Origin: G963704535 sp963704535
GTDB taxonomy: Bacteria; Chloroflexota; Chloroflexia; Chloroflexales; Roseiflexaceae
Assembly (NCBI GenBank): GCA_963704535.1
Contig: OY969916.1
Location: 2,852,001 to 2,916,000, forward strand
Length of the DNA: 64,000 bases
Reading direction: 5' to 3'
The position numbers and the translations under genes are program-made. The notes beneath the pieces are model-generated. The model was given only the letters and a program-made list of their open reading frames with translations, was not told the DNA's origin and did not search any database. This document shows positions 46,235 to 56,713 of the stretch, piece after piece. Positions within the stretch are counted from its first letter, which is position 1. Each line of letters starts with the position of its first letter.

Positions 46235-47161
46235 ATGGAACAGTTGACTGTCGAACGCAGCATCTGGATCGACGCGCCCCGCGAACGGGTCTGGCAGGCT
46301 GTTACCGATCCTGAGCAAGTCGCGCAGTGGCTTTTGCCGCCCTTTCTTGGGGCACAGATGAAGCGTGACGACCATGGAACGCTCTTCGTGTGCATGGGCG
46401 AGATGGATATTCCTATTGCGATCTTTGAAGCGCTCGACCCGCCGCGGCAGGTGAGCAGCCGCAGCTTACCGGATCGGCTGCTCGCTACGACTTATACGCT
46501 TGAGGAGGAGAACAGCGGCACGCGCGTCACGGTCACGATGACCGGGTTTGAATCGCTACCCTCGGAGGCGCGCCAGGATCGGCTTCATCCGATCGGCACC
46601 AGCTGGGAGAAGGCGCTGGAGAACTTGAAAGCCTATGTCGCCGGCACGGAGCTGCCTTTTCCGGAGGGGTATGTCGCCGCTTTATTTGGCTACCGCAGAG
46701 AAACGAAGCAAACGTTTGCCGTCGAACGCAGCATCTGGATCGACACACCGCGCGAACGGGTCTGGCACGCGATTACCGATCCAAAGCAGATGCAACAATG
46801 GTTTTCGCCGACAACAGCGTGGGAGTTGTCCGCGCTCGAAGTTGGTGGGAGACTATATGCCCCCGATACGGAAACCGGCGCCGAAATGTACATCCAAGTG
46901 ATCGAGCTGATCGAGCCGCCGCATCGATTTGTCACCCGCTCGAATCCGACGCCGCCGGAGACACCCCAGGTCACCGCCTACACGTTGGAGGAAGAACGCG
47001 GCGGCACGCGCCTGACGGTGACTTATTCCGGCTATGAGCTGGCGCCGGACGAGAGCCGCTGGGGCAGCATGGAACAGAACGCCTTCGGTTTTGGTATGAT
47101 GTTGCAGAACGCCAAGGCCTATCTGGAGGGCAAGCCACTACCGTACCCAGGCGGGTTCTGA
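46235..47161 (+). CDS. Tandem SRPBCC (AHSA1) protein
   Basis: 308 residues: two AHSA1/START-type domains in tandem. Each begins with VERSIWIDAPRERVWQAVTD (residues 5-25) or its copy VERSIWIDTPRERVWHAITD (about 163-183), and each ends near an LEEE...GTRVTVT strand and an ENLKAYV helix. AHSA1 domains bind small hydrophobic ligands. AGGAGG lies 8 bases before the ATG. Downstream, an ArsR-like regulator follows, so expression may respond to that regulator. Confidence 0.82.
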   Translation: MEQLTVERSIWIDAPRERVWQAVTDPEQVAQWLLPPFLGAQMKRDDHGTLFVCMGEMDIPIAIFEALDPPRQVSSRSLPDRLLATTYTLEEENSGTRVTVTMTGFESLPSEARQDRLHPIGTSWEKALENLKAYVAGTELPFPEGYVAALFGYRRETKQTFAVERSIWIDTPRERVWHAITDPKQMQQWFSPTTAWELSALEVGGRLYAPDTETGAEMYIQVIELIEPPHRFVTRSNPTPPETPQVTAYTLEEERGGTRLTVTYSGYELAPDESRWGSMEQNAFGFGMMLQNAKAYLEGKPLPYPGGF

Positions 47162-47166
47162 TTTGA

Positions 47167-47221
47167 TTCAACCCCACGGCGATGAAGGGGTGGGGTTTAA
47201 GGGGAGGGCAGCCCTCCCCTT
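47167..47221. terminator. Hairpin pair between SRPBCC and ArsR genes
   Basis: CAACCCCAC...GTGGGGTT and AAGGGGAGGGC/CCCTCCCCTT; two GC hairpins in series within 55 bases. Confidence 0.5.
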
Positions 47222-47276
47222 GCCCCTCCCTTTTCCGATTCTTTTTCTGAAAGGCTATAGCTTGGGTTGAAAGTCT

Positions 47277-47621
47277 ATGTTAAGCGAACACACCCAGGAA
47301 CAATACGAGCCGCTCTTCGCCGCGCTGGCTGATCCGATGCGCCGGAGCCTGCTGGTGAAGCTAGCGGAAAGCAGCCCCAAGACGGCGACCCAGCTCGCAG
47401 AGGACTACCCGATCACGCGGCAGGGGATTCTCAAGCACCTCACGATCCTCGAAGCTGCGGGCTTGGTCGCCGTGCATCAAAGCGGGCGGGAAAAGCGCTA
47501 TACTCTGACGCCCGAACCCCTCAGCGATCTTGAGCAGTGGATCAAAGACATCAGTGCCACCTGGGATGCGCGCCTCCTGCGGCTCAAGGCATTGCTCGAA
47601 CAGGGGCAGGCGGGCGAGTAG
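47277..47621 (+). CDS. ArsR-family regulator
   Basis: 114 residues. Winged helix: FAALADPMRRSLLVKLAESS, PKTATQLAEDYPITRQGILK, HLTILEAAGLVAVHQSGREK, RYTLTPEPLSDL. No cysteines, so not a classical metal sensor; resembles the YdfF-type regulators encoded next to AHSA1 proteins. Probably controls the SRPBCC gene upstream. Confidence 0.82.
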   Translation: MLSEHTQEQYEPLFAALADPMRRSLLVKLAESSPKTATQLAEDYPITRQGILKHLTILEAAGLVAVHQSGREKRYTLTPEPLSDLEQWIKDISATWDARLLRLKALLEQGQAGE

Positions 47622-47739
47622 CGCGTGGCTCAGGTGGTATATTGTTGAACCATGAGCCCAGTGTCGTTTCCGCTTCCGGCAGTTATACCCCAAAAACGCT
47701 CATACGACTGTTTATATAGGTGCTTAGAGACTGTCTGAA

Positions 47740-47886
47740 AAGGTTGATTTGTCGCCGAAGCTTGGTGGTGGAAAGGGGGTTCTTGAGGGGCTTCCCCCTC
47801 AAACTCCCCCTTTTCGGACAGCCTCGGTGGAGAGGGGGTTCTTGAGGGGGCTGCCCCCTCAAACTCCCCCTTTTCAGACAGCCTCT
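47740..47886. repeat. Two palindromic G-run repeats in tandem
   Basis: Both read GGGGGTTCTTGAGGGG and CCCCTCAAACTCCCCCTTTT, ending CAGACAGCCTC or CGGACAGCCTC. Placed before the protease gene. Confidence 0.65.
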
Positions 47887-47921
47887 TAAATAAAGCTTCA
47901 TCTGACCAGGAGGAGCGAGCC

Positions 47922-50900
47922 ATGAACCGATCATCCCTGACGCTGATGCGGAAGAACCCTCCGACCCGGCCTCGCGGCCGCTACCTCGCCCGCTGGATGA
48001 TCTTCCTGCTGTTGCTGACAGCCATCCCCGTTCCGGCGCCTGCCGCACAGGCCGCCCCAGACGCCCGCCCGACGCTCCAGGCCGCCGACGCGACGCCGCA
48101 GTTCCTGCGCGACATCCCGGATCTGGTAGGGCTGATGGACGATATATCGTGGTGGACGGTCGGCGGCGGCTTTCTGTACTGGTCGCACTGTAGCGCCGAC
48201 ATTGGCTACCTGCGCCGCTGGCCGCTCGGCGGCGGCAGTGTGGCGACGCTGAAGGACGGCCCATTCTGTGGCGTGCGCTTGAGCGCCGATGCCACCGGGC
48301 TGTACTACTGGGAGAACGGCTATATCATGCAGCGCCCGGCCAGCGACCCATTCAACGCTCGGGTACTCCTCGCCTCGCCATCGCTGCAAAGCGATATCGT
48401 CCTCGACACTGGCTACTGGGCCGATTACATCTTCTGGCTGGCCAACAGTACGATCTACAGCGCAAACAAGCGCGGCTTCGAGCCCGTCGGCCAGCCGGAG
48501 CCGGCCGGCGCGAACGCCAGGAGCTTGATGTTCGCCAGCGATAAGGTCTACTGGTTTGGCGACGGCCAGCTCTACTCGGCACTCACCTATTGCCTGTCCG
48601 TCGGCGGCGGGTCGTGCGCTAAGACCACGGTCGCCGCCGAGACCGGCGACGATCTGATCAAGGCAACCCTCAGTCGCCTGAGCCGCAGCGCGTCGACGTT
48701 TCCGCTCTGGTTGAGCGGCCCCAACATCCGCGGCGTCCGGTGTATCGGCATCGGTGGCAGTTGCGCGCCCGCCAGCGTCTACACGGCGCCGATCATCAAC
48801 GGCGTGCAGTATGAGACCAGCCATCTCGCCACCGATGGGCACTTTCTGTACTGGATCGACGACTATTGGACATGCGGCCTGCGCTGCCGCTGGGGCGATG
48901 ACGGTCGGCTGATGAAGTGGAGTCTGGAGGAGAGCCTTGGAGGGCCGGGTCCGTTTGACAACCCGCAGCCGATCGCCTTCCAGAACAGTGGCGGCGCCAG
49001 CTACGGTATCAACGACACGCAGATCGCTGTCACCGACGGCTGGGTGTATTTCGGGACCTCGAACGGCATCAGCCGAATCCGCGCCGACGCGCCGCCGATC
49101 GCCTGGGACCTGGCCTTCAGCGGCTGGGAGGTCACGCAGGGCATCCAGAGCCTGAATAATGACGTGCCGCTGGTCGCCAATAAGCCGACGTTCGTGCGGC
49201 TGTATGGCAACAAGCTCAGCGGGCCAAACATCTTCGGCGTCGATGCGCGGCTGTACGGCACGACCGCCGGGGGCACGCCGCTGCCTGGCTCGCCGCTCAG
49301 ACCCGTCAATGGCACCCAGAGCTTCACCGCCAACAACACTGGACCCAACCGCAGCGCTCAAAACGGCGGCTGGCTGTTCCAGCTCCCCGACGAGTGGACC
49401 AACGCCGGGACGATCAGCCTCAACCCGCTGATCGACCCGCGCCGGGTCTGGAGCGACCCCAACCGCGCCAACAACACCGTGGCCGCCCGGTCGTTCAGCT
49501 TCACCCGCAAGGCGCCGATCTGCATCATCACCATCCCGGTGCGAACGCACGCTCCGGCGGCGTCCAACAGCGACCCGAGCCTGTACCTGATGATCGACAC
49601 GCTCAAGCGCCTAATGCCGACCAGCGATGTCTGGCTCTTCCACCAGGACAACGACGTGGCGCAGATCGAGGCCCGCTTCGGCATCCCGCCCTGGAAGTAC
49701 GAGCCCTACGCCATCCCGGACGATAAAGACAAGGTGCTGAACGCGCTGGGGCTACGCGGGGACCTGACCGATGACCCCGACGCCTGCGACGACATCGGCG
49801 CGATCACACACTACGTCGGCCTGGTTCACGCGCAGACGCCGACTAACCAGGGCGGCGGCGAGAACTTGGGCTTCGGCAGAACGCCGGGCGACGCGCTCTA
49901 TGTCAAGCTGATCAATCCAGCGCTCTTCGGCGCGGTGGACTGGCAGACTCAGCGCTTCAACACGCTGGCCCACGAGCTTTCGCACAACTACGGCCGCAAG
50001 CACGTCAACTGCGGCGGTCCAGCCAATCCCGATCCTGGCTATCCCTATCCAGATGGCAGCGGCACCAACTGCTGGCTCGACAGCGGCGCCCTGACCGCTC
50101 CTGGCACCCATTTCGGCTTCCACACCACCAACCTGACGCCGATCGTGCCGAACACGACTATGGACTACATGGCCTACGGAGCGCCCTATTGGGTCAGCGA
50201 TTACACCTGGAAGGCGATCTTCGGCATCTTGAGCAACACCGCCGGCCAGGCGCGCGCGATACAATCCGCGCAGTCGGAGCTGGCCGCCGCCGGCGCGGTG
50301 GTCTACATTAGCGGCTCAGTGACGCCCGGCCAGAGCCAGGGTCAGTTGGACTACGCCTGGACGTTTCCCTCCACGACGCTGAGCCAGGGCATCCTGCGTA
50401 AATTGCAGCGCAGTGCCGCTCCCCGTTTCGGCGCCGCGCCCGCCGCGCAGCCATCTGCGAACGCCTACCACCTGCGCCTGCTGGATAGCCGGAACGCGGT
50501 CCTGGACGACCGCGCCGTGACGCTGACGAAGACGGAGGATGCCGACGGGCCGACCCGCGGCTTCGCGCTCTCGTTCCCCGCCCCGTCCGGCCAAGTCGCC
50601 CGGATCGAGCTATTGAACGGCGGCACGTTGATCGCCAACCTTCAGCCGGGAGCACAGGCGCCAACCGTCAGCGTAACCAGCCCGGCGGGCGGCGAGACCT
50701 TCGACGATCAGATGACCCTGTCCTGGCGCGCCTCCGACCCAAATAGCGGCGACAAGCTGCTCTTCACCGTGCAGTACAGCCCCGACAATGGCCAGACCTG
50801 GCGGGCGCTGTTGACCAACTTCCCTAACCTCTCCGGCTCCAACACGGTAACTGTCGATCTGAAGAGCATCAGTGGCCTCCCGGCCAGCAGCGCCGGCGGG

Positions 50901-52083
50901 ATCATCCGGGTGGCCGCCAGCGACGGCTACAACACCAGCTTTGCCACCTCGCAGCCGTTCAAGGTGCCAAACCGCGCGCCGCAGCCGACGATCATCTCGC
51001 CAGGGCCGGGGCAGAGCCTCCCCGCCGGGCAGACGGTGCTCCTACAGGGCGCGGCCAGCGATGCGGAGGACGGCGGCCTGAGCGGCGCGTCGCTGAGCTG
51101 GGCGCTGGATGGGGAGCCGCTCGGCACCGGGCAGGAGCAGGCCATCGCCGGCCTGGCGCCCGGCAGCTACACGGTAACGCTGACCGCGCGCGACTCAGCC
51201 GGGCGCGAGCAGACCGCCAGCACCACCCTGACGATCGAGGCGCTGCACATCCCGCTGGGCAGCGCGCCGACGCTGGACGGCGAGTGTTCCGACGACGCCT
51301 ACGCCACGGCCACCCAGGTTCAGATCGCACCGTACGAGGATGGCGTACAGCCGACCGTCCAGTTCCTGCGCACCGCGGGCCAACTGTGGGCCTGCTTCAG
51401 TAATATGGCGCGGGCGGGCGGCACTTCGCCCGGCTCCGTGGCCGTCCTCCGCGTCGACGCCAACTACAGCCGCGACACGCAGCTGCAACCGGGCGATTAC
51501 GTATTCGTGCTGGGCGAGGACGGCGTGCTGACAACGTACGATGCCTTTACCACGCCAGGGCCTGCCGGCGCCGCGCAGGTCAGCGCCAACCAGGCCACCT
51601 GGCAGGCGGAACTCCGAATCAACGCCAGCGTGCTGGGCGGCTGGAATCGCGTGATCGGCCTGGACGTGGAGCACGCCTGGGTCAACGCGGTGGCCGACGA
51701 TTACTATTGGCCGTACGGCGCTAGCTGGGACAACCCGAGCAGTTGGGCGACGACAGTGCTGGGTGAGGTGCCGCGAGTTCGCCGGCCTCGATCCGGCCGC
51801 AGCCCAAGCAGGCGGCGAGGACTTTACGCTGACCATCGACGGCGAGAACTTCCTCCCCGGCGCCACGGTGCGCTGGAACGGCGTCGATAAGCCGACGACC
51901 GTCATCAGCAGCACCCAAGTGCAGGCGACCATCAGCGCTGCCGATATCGCCGCCGCCGGAACCGCAACCGTTGCGGTCGCCAACCCTGCTCTGGATGCCG
52001 CGCCTTCCAACGCGCTGGCCTTCTTCATCAGCGCCCCTGCGGATGAACCGCGACGGCTGTTCCTGCCGCTTGTGCGACGGTAA
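47922..52083 (+). CDS. Large secreted metalloprotease-like protein with PKD/Ig and IPT domains (frameshift)
   Basis: Signal peptide after a basic start (MIFLLLLTAIPVPAPAAQAA). An N-terminal half with propeller-like repeats (YYWENGYIMQRPAS, YWFGDGQLYSAL), then a metzincin motif HELSHNYGRKH (near residue 690) for a zinc protease, and Ig/PKD-like domains (SPAGGETFDDQMTLSWRASD, TIISPGPGQSLPAGQTVLLQ). Near 51770 an indel shifts the frame; after it an IPT/TIG domain reads FTLTIDGENFLPGATVRWNG and the C-terminus is RRLFLPLVRR. About 1386 residues in all. AGGAGGAGC precedes the ATG. It probably acts at the cell surface or outside. Confidence 0.8.
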
Positions 52084-52099
52084 GTGCTTCACCCATTTT

Positions 52100-52143
52100 T
52101 TCTGGTCGATTTTTCGCCCGCCCGGGCGAAAAATCGACCAGAA
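52100..52143. terminator. Perfect 21-bp hairpin
   Basis: Arms 52100-52120 and 52123-52143, exact complements with a 2-base loop; includes TTTTTCGCCC / GGGCGAAAAA. Lies between the protease gene and the repeat-protein gene. Confidence 0.8.
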
Positions 52144-52180
52144 GAGGCTACACTCCGTCCGATATCGAAGGAGAGTGCAT

Positions 52181-54955
52181 ATGAGCCGATCCACATCCGC
52201 TGCTGTCCATCGGCCCAAGCGCCACAGTTGGCGGGGCTGCATACTGGCGATCGCCACGCTGCTCTTGCTGGCGATCGGCGCGGTGCCGGCCAAAACGCTT
52301 ATGGCGCAGGCCAACCCGGCTTTCCTGGTCAAAGACATCAACACCGCCGCGCTGAACGGCAGCTCTGAGCCATGGAGGCTGTTCACGGTCGGCAACGAGG
52401 TCTACTTCACCGCCGAGGATCGCTTTCACGGCCGCGAGATGTGGCGAAGCGACGGCACGCCGGACGGCACTGATCTGGTGAAAGACATCCTTCCGGGCGA
52501 GGGGAGCACGTACGACTGTTGCACCGAGGAAGAAAACGTCGGCGGGACGCTCTTCTTTATCGCCAACGATGGTATCCACGGCTCGCAGCTGTGGAAGAGC
52601 GATAGCTCGGCAGGCGCCGTGCTGGTGAAAGTGATTGCTCCGCCCTGTCAGCAGGCGTACGAGCTGGCAGCCGTCGGCAACACCCTGTTCTTGGCCGTGG
52701 GATGCGGCGCAGCCGGCTCAGAGTTATGGAAGAGCGACGGCACCGAGGCTGGCACCGTGCGGGTCACCAGCCTGGCTCATCATCCAACCCCCGCTATCAT
52801 CGACTCGATGACCGACATCGGCGGGACGCTGTTCTTCAAGGCCCTTGAGAGTGACGCCGGCTGGGAGCTGTGGAAGAGCGACGGCACCGAGGCCGGCACC
52901 GTGCGGGTCAAGGACATCAAGCCCGGCGCCGACGGCTCATTCCCCACCGGACTGATCAACGTCAACGGCACCCTGTTCTTTAGCGCCGACGACGGCAGCG
53001 CGGGCGGGGAGCTGTGGAAGAGCGACGGCACGACAGCCGGCACTGTGCGGGTCAAGGATATTCGTTCCGGCGCGGAAGGCTCATCTCCCGACTGGCTGAT
53101 CAACGTCAACGGCACGCTGTTCTTTAGCGCCGACGACGGCAGCGGCGAGAGTCTCTGGAAGAGCAACGGCACTGAGGCCGGCACCCTGGCGGTCAAGCAC
53201 GTAGCGGCCTATAGCCAGACCAGCGTCAACGGCATATTGTTCTTCAGCGGCTTCGACGGCGCCCAGAGCGGGCTGTGGCGAAGTGACGGCACGCCTGCTG
53301 GTACGTTCCTGATTAAAGCGCTCTCTATCTCCTGGGAGCTAACCAACGCCAACGGCATGGTGTTCTTTTCGGCGCTTGCGCCGGGCGGCGGCGACGGATT
53401 GGAGCTGTGGAAGAGCGACGGCACCGCAGGCGGCACTGTGCAGGTCAAGAATATTAACCCAACAGATGGTTCAGATCCTGAGTTCCTGGTCAACGCGAAT
53501 GGCACGCTGTTCTTCAGCGCCGACGACGGCAGTACCGGCACCGAGCTGTGGAAGAGCGATGGTACGGCAGCCGGCACCGTCCTGGTCAAAGATATTGACA
53601 GCCCGACTCTAGCCGGCTCAAACCCCTCGCAACTCACCGACGTGAACGGGATGCTGTTTTATGTCGCCGACGACGGCATCCACGGCCAGGAGCTGTGGCG
53701 CAGCGATGGCACACCCACGGGCACAACATTGGTCGAGGACATCGCCCTCGGCGCGGTCGACGGCTACCCCAGCGATCTGATAAATCTCAGCGGCACGCTG
53801 TACTTTTCTGTCCTCAACGGGCCTGGAGGACCGGCGGGCAGCAACCTGTGGCGCAGCGACGGCACAGCCACGGGCACCCGGCCAGTCAGCACCGGCTATA
53901 GCTTCCCTTCGCGACTGAGGTCTATGAACGGCAAGCTCTTTTTTGTCGCATCTGATCCAGCCCACGGCCGGGAGCTGTGGACCAGCGACGGCACGGATGC
54001 GGGCACTCGGTTGGTCAAGGACATCGTTCCAGGCCCAAGCGACGCATTTGACTTCGATCTGGGCGAGTTCGGGCGCTATCTATCCAAGATCGTTGTCGTG
54101 AACAACACACTGTTCTTCACGGCCAATGGCGCGGGCGGGATCGAGCTGTGGAAGAGCGACGGCACCGAGGCCGGCACTGTGCCAGTCAAGGATATTCACC
54201 CCGGCGTGGAGGGGTCATTCCCCTTCGACCTGACCAATGTGAACGGGACGCTGTTCTTCAGCGCCGACGACGGAGCCAGCGGCTGGGAGCTGTGGCGCAG
54301 CGACGGCACCGCAGCCGGCACCGCCCTGGCCAAAGATATCGTCCCTGGCCCGATCGGTTCGTTGCCCTCCAGCCTGGTACACGCGAACGGGATGCTGTTC
54401 TTCAGCGCCGCAGACCCGTCCCATGGCCGCGAGCTGTGGCGCAGCGATGGAACGGCCGCTGGGACGATATTGCTCAAGGATCTGTTTCCTGGCACAGCCA
54501 GCGGTCTCGACGAGTACGACAGCTATTGGTATCTTACGCCTGAACTCCAGAGCGCAGGAGGGAGGCTCTTCTTTACCGCAAACGACGGCACCGGCCAGTA
54601 TGAACTGTGGAGGAGCGATGGCACGCCCGGCGGAACTGTGCTGCTGAAGGATATCAACCCCGGCCCGGCCGGCTCGCTCCCGATCAACCTGACCAGGGTG
54701 GGCGGGAGGCTGTTCTTCAGCGCCGACGACGGCAGCGGCTACGAGCTGTGGACCAGCGACGGCAGCGCGGCGGGCACTCTGCGCCTCGCGGAGATCGTGC
54801 CCGGTAGCGCCGGCTCCAGGCCGGCATCCTTTATCATTGCCGGTACCTACGTGTTCTTTACGGCCGATGACAAAAGTACGGGCCGAGAATTATGGGCGCT
54901 GCCGCTTAGCACCTTTCTCAATCAGTCCAGTTACCTGCCATTGACACGGCGTTAG
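52181..54955 (+). CDS. Secreted ELWKSDGT-repeat protein
   Basis: 924 residues from ATG 52181 (GGAGAG upstream). A signal-like N-terminus (ILAIATLLLLAIGAVPAKTL) precedes about 17 repeats of roughly 50 residues, each with an ELWKSDGT-xAGT-xLVKDI motif followed by LFFSADDG. This repeat folds as a beta-propeller-like array in large bacterial surface proteins. The last residues are SSYLPLTRR, like the LPLVRR end of the protease upstream. Ligand and role unknown. Confidence 0.82.
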   Translation: MSRSTSAAVHRPKRHSWRGCILAIATLLLLAIGAVPAKTLMAQANPAFLVKDINTAALNGSSEPWRLFTVGNEVYFTAEDRFHGREMWRSDGTPDGTDLVKDILPGEGSTYDCCTEEENVGGTLFFIANDGIHGSQLWKSDSSAGAVLVKVIAPPCQQAYELAAVGNTLFLAVGCGAAGSELWKSDGTEAGTVRVTSLAHHPTPAIIDSMTDIGGTLFFKALESDAGWELWKSDGTEAGTVRVKDIKPGADGSFPTGLINVNGTLFFSADDGSAGGELWKSDGTTAGTVRVKDIRSGAEGSSPDWLINVNGTLFFSADDGSGESLWKSNGTEAGTLAVKHVAAYSQTSVNGILFFSGFDGAQSGLWRSDGTPAGTFLIKALSISWELTNANGMVFFSALAPGGGDGLELWKSDGTAGGTVQVKNINPTDGSDPEFLVNANGTLFFSADDGSTGTELWKSDGTAAGTVLVKDIDSPTLAGSNPSQLTDVNGMLFYVADDGIHGQELWRSDGTPTGTTLVEDIALGAVDGYPSDLINLSGTLYFSVLNGPGGPAGSNLWRSDGTATGTRPVSTGYSFPSRLRSMNGKLFFVASDPAHGRELWTSDGTDAGTRLVKDIVPGPSDAFDFDLGEFGRYLSKIVVVNNTLFFTANGAGGIELWKSDGTEAGTVPVKDIHPGVEGSFPFDLTNVNGTLFFSADDGASGWELWRSDGTAAGTALAKDIVPGPIGSLPSSLVHANGMLFFSAADPSHGRELWRSDGTAAGTILLKDLFPGTASGLDEYDSYWYLTPELQSAGGRLFFTANDGTGQYELWRSDGTPGGTVLLKDINPGPAGSLPINLTRVGGRLFFSADDGSGYELWTSDGSAAGTLRLAEIVPGSAGSRPASFIIAGTYVFFTADDKSTGRELWALPLSTFLNQSSYLPLTRR

Positions 54956-55131
54956 CGGTCCATCACAGTGATTTTGCGGGGGTGGTTTGGAGTGGTGGCC
55001 CCTCCAAGCCTCCACATCGCAAAATCTGTGTGGTGAGCCAGCACAGAGTTGCCCACTGGGCAGAACACTTGTACAATACGCTCTTACTGACCGCTCAACG
55101 GCGACTTCGGCATGTTATAGAGAGGAGTGCA

Positions 55132-55683
55132 ATGGACAGCAGCACACAGACGCACTGGGAGAATCTGCGCTCAAACGATGGTGATCTGCGCTACGCGGCT
55201 TTCATGGCTCTGCTCAATGCGACCGACCAGCGCGTGGACTGGGCCTACGAGGTGTGGGATGAACTGCTAGAGAACCTGCATCACGCAAACAATCATCAGC
55301 GGGCGATTGCCGTCCAACTGCTCTGCAACCTGGCAAGAAGCGACCCGGAGCAGCGCATGTTCAAGGATTTCGGTGCACTCTTCGCCGTGACAAAGGATGA
55401 GCGGTTCGTGACCGCGCGGCATAGCCTGCAAGCGATCTGGAAAGTCGCGCTAGCCGGTCAGCAGCACCAGCAGATGGTGGTCGAGCGGCTGGCCGGTCGT
55501 TTCCGCGACTGTGTGACGGAAAAGAACTGCACCTTGATTCGCTACGATATTCTTCAAGCCCTGCGGAATCTCTATGACGCCGTGCAGGACGAGCAGCTAC
55601 GGGAAGCAGCGCTAGGATTGATTGCGACGGAAGAAGACAGCAAATACCGTAAAAAGTATGCCGGCCTCTGGCGTATCAAATGA
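55132..55683 (+). CDS. HEAT-repeat-like protein
   Basis: 183 residues from ATG 55132 (GAGGAG). Starts MDSSTQTHWENLRSNDGDLR; paired helices such as YAAFMALLNATDQRVDWAYE and AIAVQLLCNLARSDPEQRMF suggest a small HEAT/ARM-like solenoid. No catalytic motif. Often a scaffold; no known partner here. Confidence 0.6.
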   Translation: MDSSTQTHWENLRSNDGDLRYAAFMALLNATDQRVDWAYEVWDELLENLHHANNHQRAIAVQLLCNLARSDPEQRMFKDFGALFAVTKDERFVTARHSLQAIWKVALAGQQHQQMVVERLAGRFRDCVTEKNCTLIRYDILQALRNLYDAVQDEQLREAALGLIATEEDSKYRKKYAGLWRIK

Positions 55684-55710
55684 CGTTCTTTATCTATACG
55701 AGAGACAACC

Positions 55711-56619
55711 ATGGACGCCGGAGCCGTATCGCCTTCGCTCGGAACCCCCGCTGCCGAGTTCGTCATCGACAGCCAACTCGTCGCTGGTCTGCTTGCGGAA
55801 CAGCATCCCGATCTGGCCGATCTGCCACTACGGATGGTTGACGCGGGCTGGGACAATGCGCTGTTCCGCCTGGGCGATACGTTGGCCGTTCGCCTTCCCC
55901 GGCGCGCGGTCGCCGCTCCCTTGATCGTCCACGAGCAACGCTGGCTGCCGCACCTGGCCGAGCGGCTGACGCTGCCCATTCCGGTACCCTCCCGCACCGG
56001 GACACCAGCGCGAGGCTACCCCTGGCACTGGAGTGTGGTGCCCTGGCTGGCGGGCCTGGCCGCCGACCAGCACCAACCCGAGGCAGCGCAGGCTCGACCG
56101 TTTGCGGCCTTTCTGCGCTCGCTCCACATCCCTGCGCCTGCTGATGTGCCAACTAATCCATTCCGCGGTGTGCCGCTCCAGCAACGGGCTACGGGGGCCG
56201 AGGAGCGGATGCAACGGCTTGCCGGCACCACCGATCTGATCACGCCGCAGATCAGGCACCTCTGGCAGGTAGCGGTGGATGCACCGCTCGACGTGCCGCC
56301 AACCTGGCTGCATGGCGATCTGCACCCTCGCAATGTATTGGTCGAGCACGGAGCTATCACTGGGATCATCGACTGGGGCGACATCACAGCCGGCGACCCA
56401 GCCACCGACCTGGCGGCGATCTGGATGCTCTTCGCCGAGCCGCAGGCTCGCCAGGCTGCCCTGGCAGCCTACGCCGACCTTTCGGAGGCAACTGTGCAAC
56501 GCGCCAAAGGCTGGGCGCTCCTGTTTGGCGTGATGTTGCTGGAGAGTGGGCTGATCGATAATCCACGGAACGCCCTGATCGGCGCACAAACCTTACGGCG
56601 CGTTGCGGAATCAATTTGA
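55711..56619 (+). CDS. Aminoglycoside-phosphotransferase-family kinase
   Basis: 302 residues. APH fold: GWDNALFRLGDTLAVRLPRR (Gly loop and Lys/Arg), the Brenner motif WLHGDLHPRNVLV near 205 (catalytic Asp) and IIDWGDITAGDPATDLA (metal-binding Asp). Family members phosphorylate aminoglycosides, macrolides or metabolites; no resistance can be claimed from sequence alone. Follows the HEAT-like gene by 27 bases. Confidence 0.85.
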   Translation: MDAGAVSPSLGTPAAEFVIDSQLVAGLLAEQHPDLADLPLRMVDAGWDNALFRLGDTLAVRLPRRAVAAPLIVHEQRWLPHLAERLTLPIPVPSRTGTPARGYPWHWSVVPWLAGLAADQHQPEAAQARPFAAFLRSLHIPAPADVPTNPFRGVPLQQRATGAEERMQRLAGTTDLITPQIRHLWQVAVDAPLDVPPTWLHGDLHPRNVLVEHGAITGIIDWGDITAGDPATDLAAIWMLFAEPQARQAALAAYADLSEATVQRAKGWALLFGVMLLESGLIDNPRNALIGAQTLRRVAESI

Positions 56620-56676
56620 AAAGGAGGAGTTTGAGGGATTACCCCCTCAAACTCCTCCTTTCAGGCAGTCTCTAAG
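56615..56676. repeat. Palindromic G-run repeat
   Basis: AAAAGGAGGAGTTTGAGGG / CCCCCTCAAACTCCTCC; overlaps the last codon of the kinase gene and separates it from the converging LytM gene. Confidence 0.65.
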
Positions 56677-56713
56677 TTCGGGACGACTACTCGCGGCGTG
56701 GAACGCCACTCAT

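Noticed and set aside
47931..49550. 539-codon leftward frame inside the protease gene
   Set aside because: No recognisable domain or start site and fully inside a gene with a signal peptide and protease motif.
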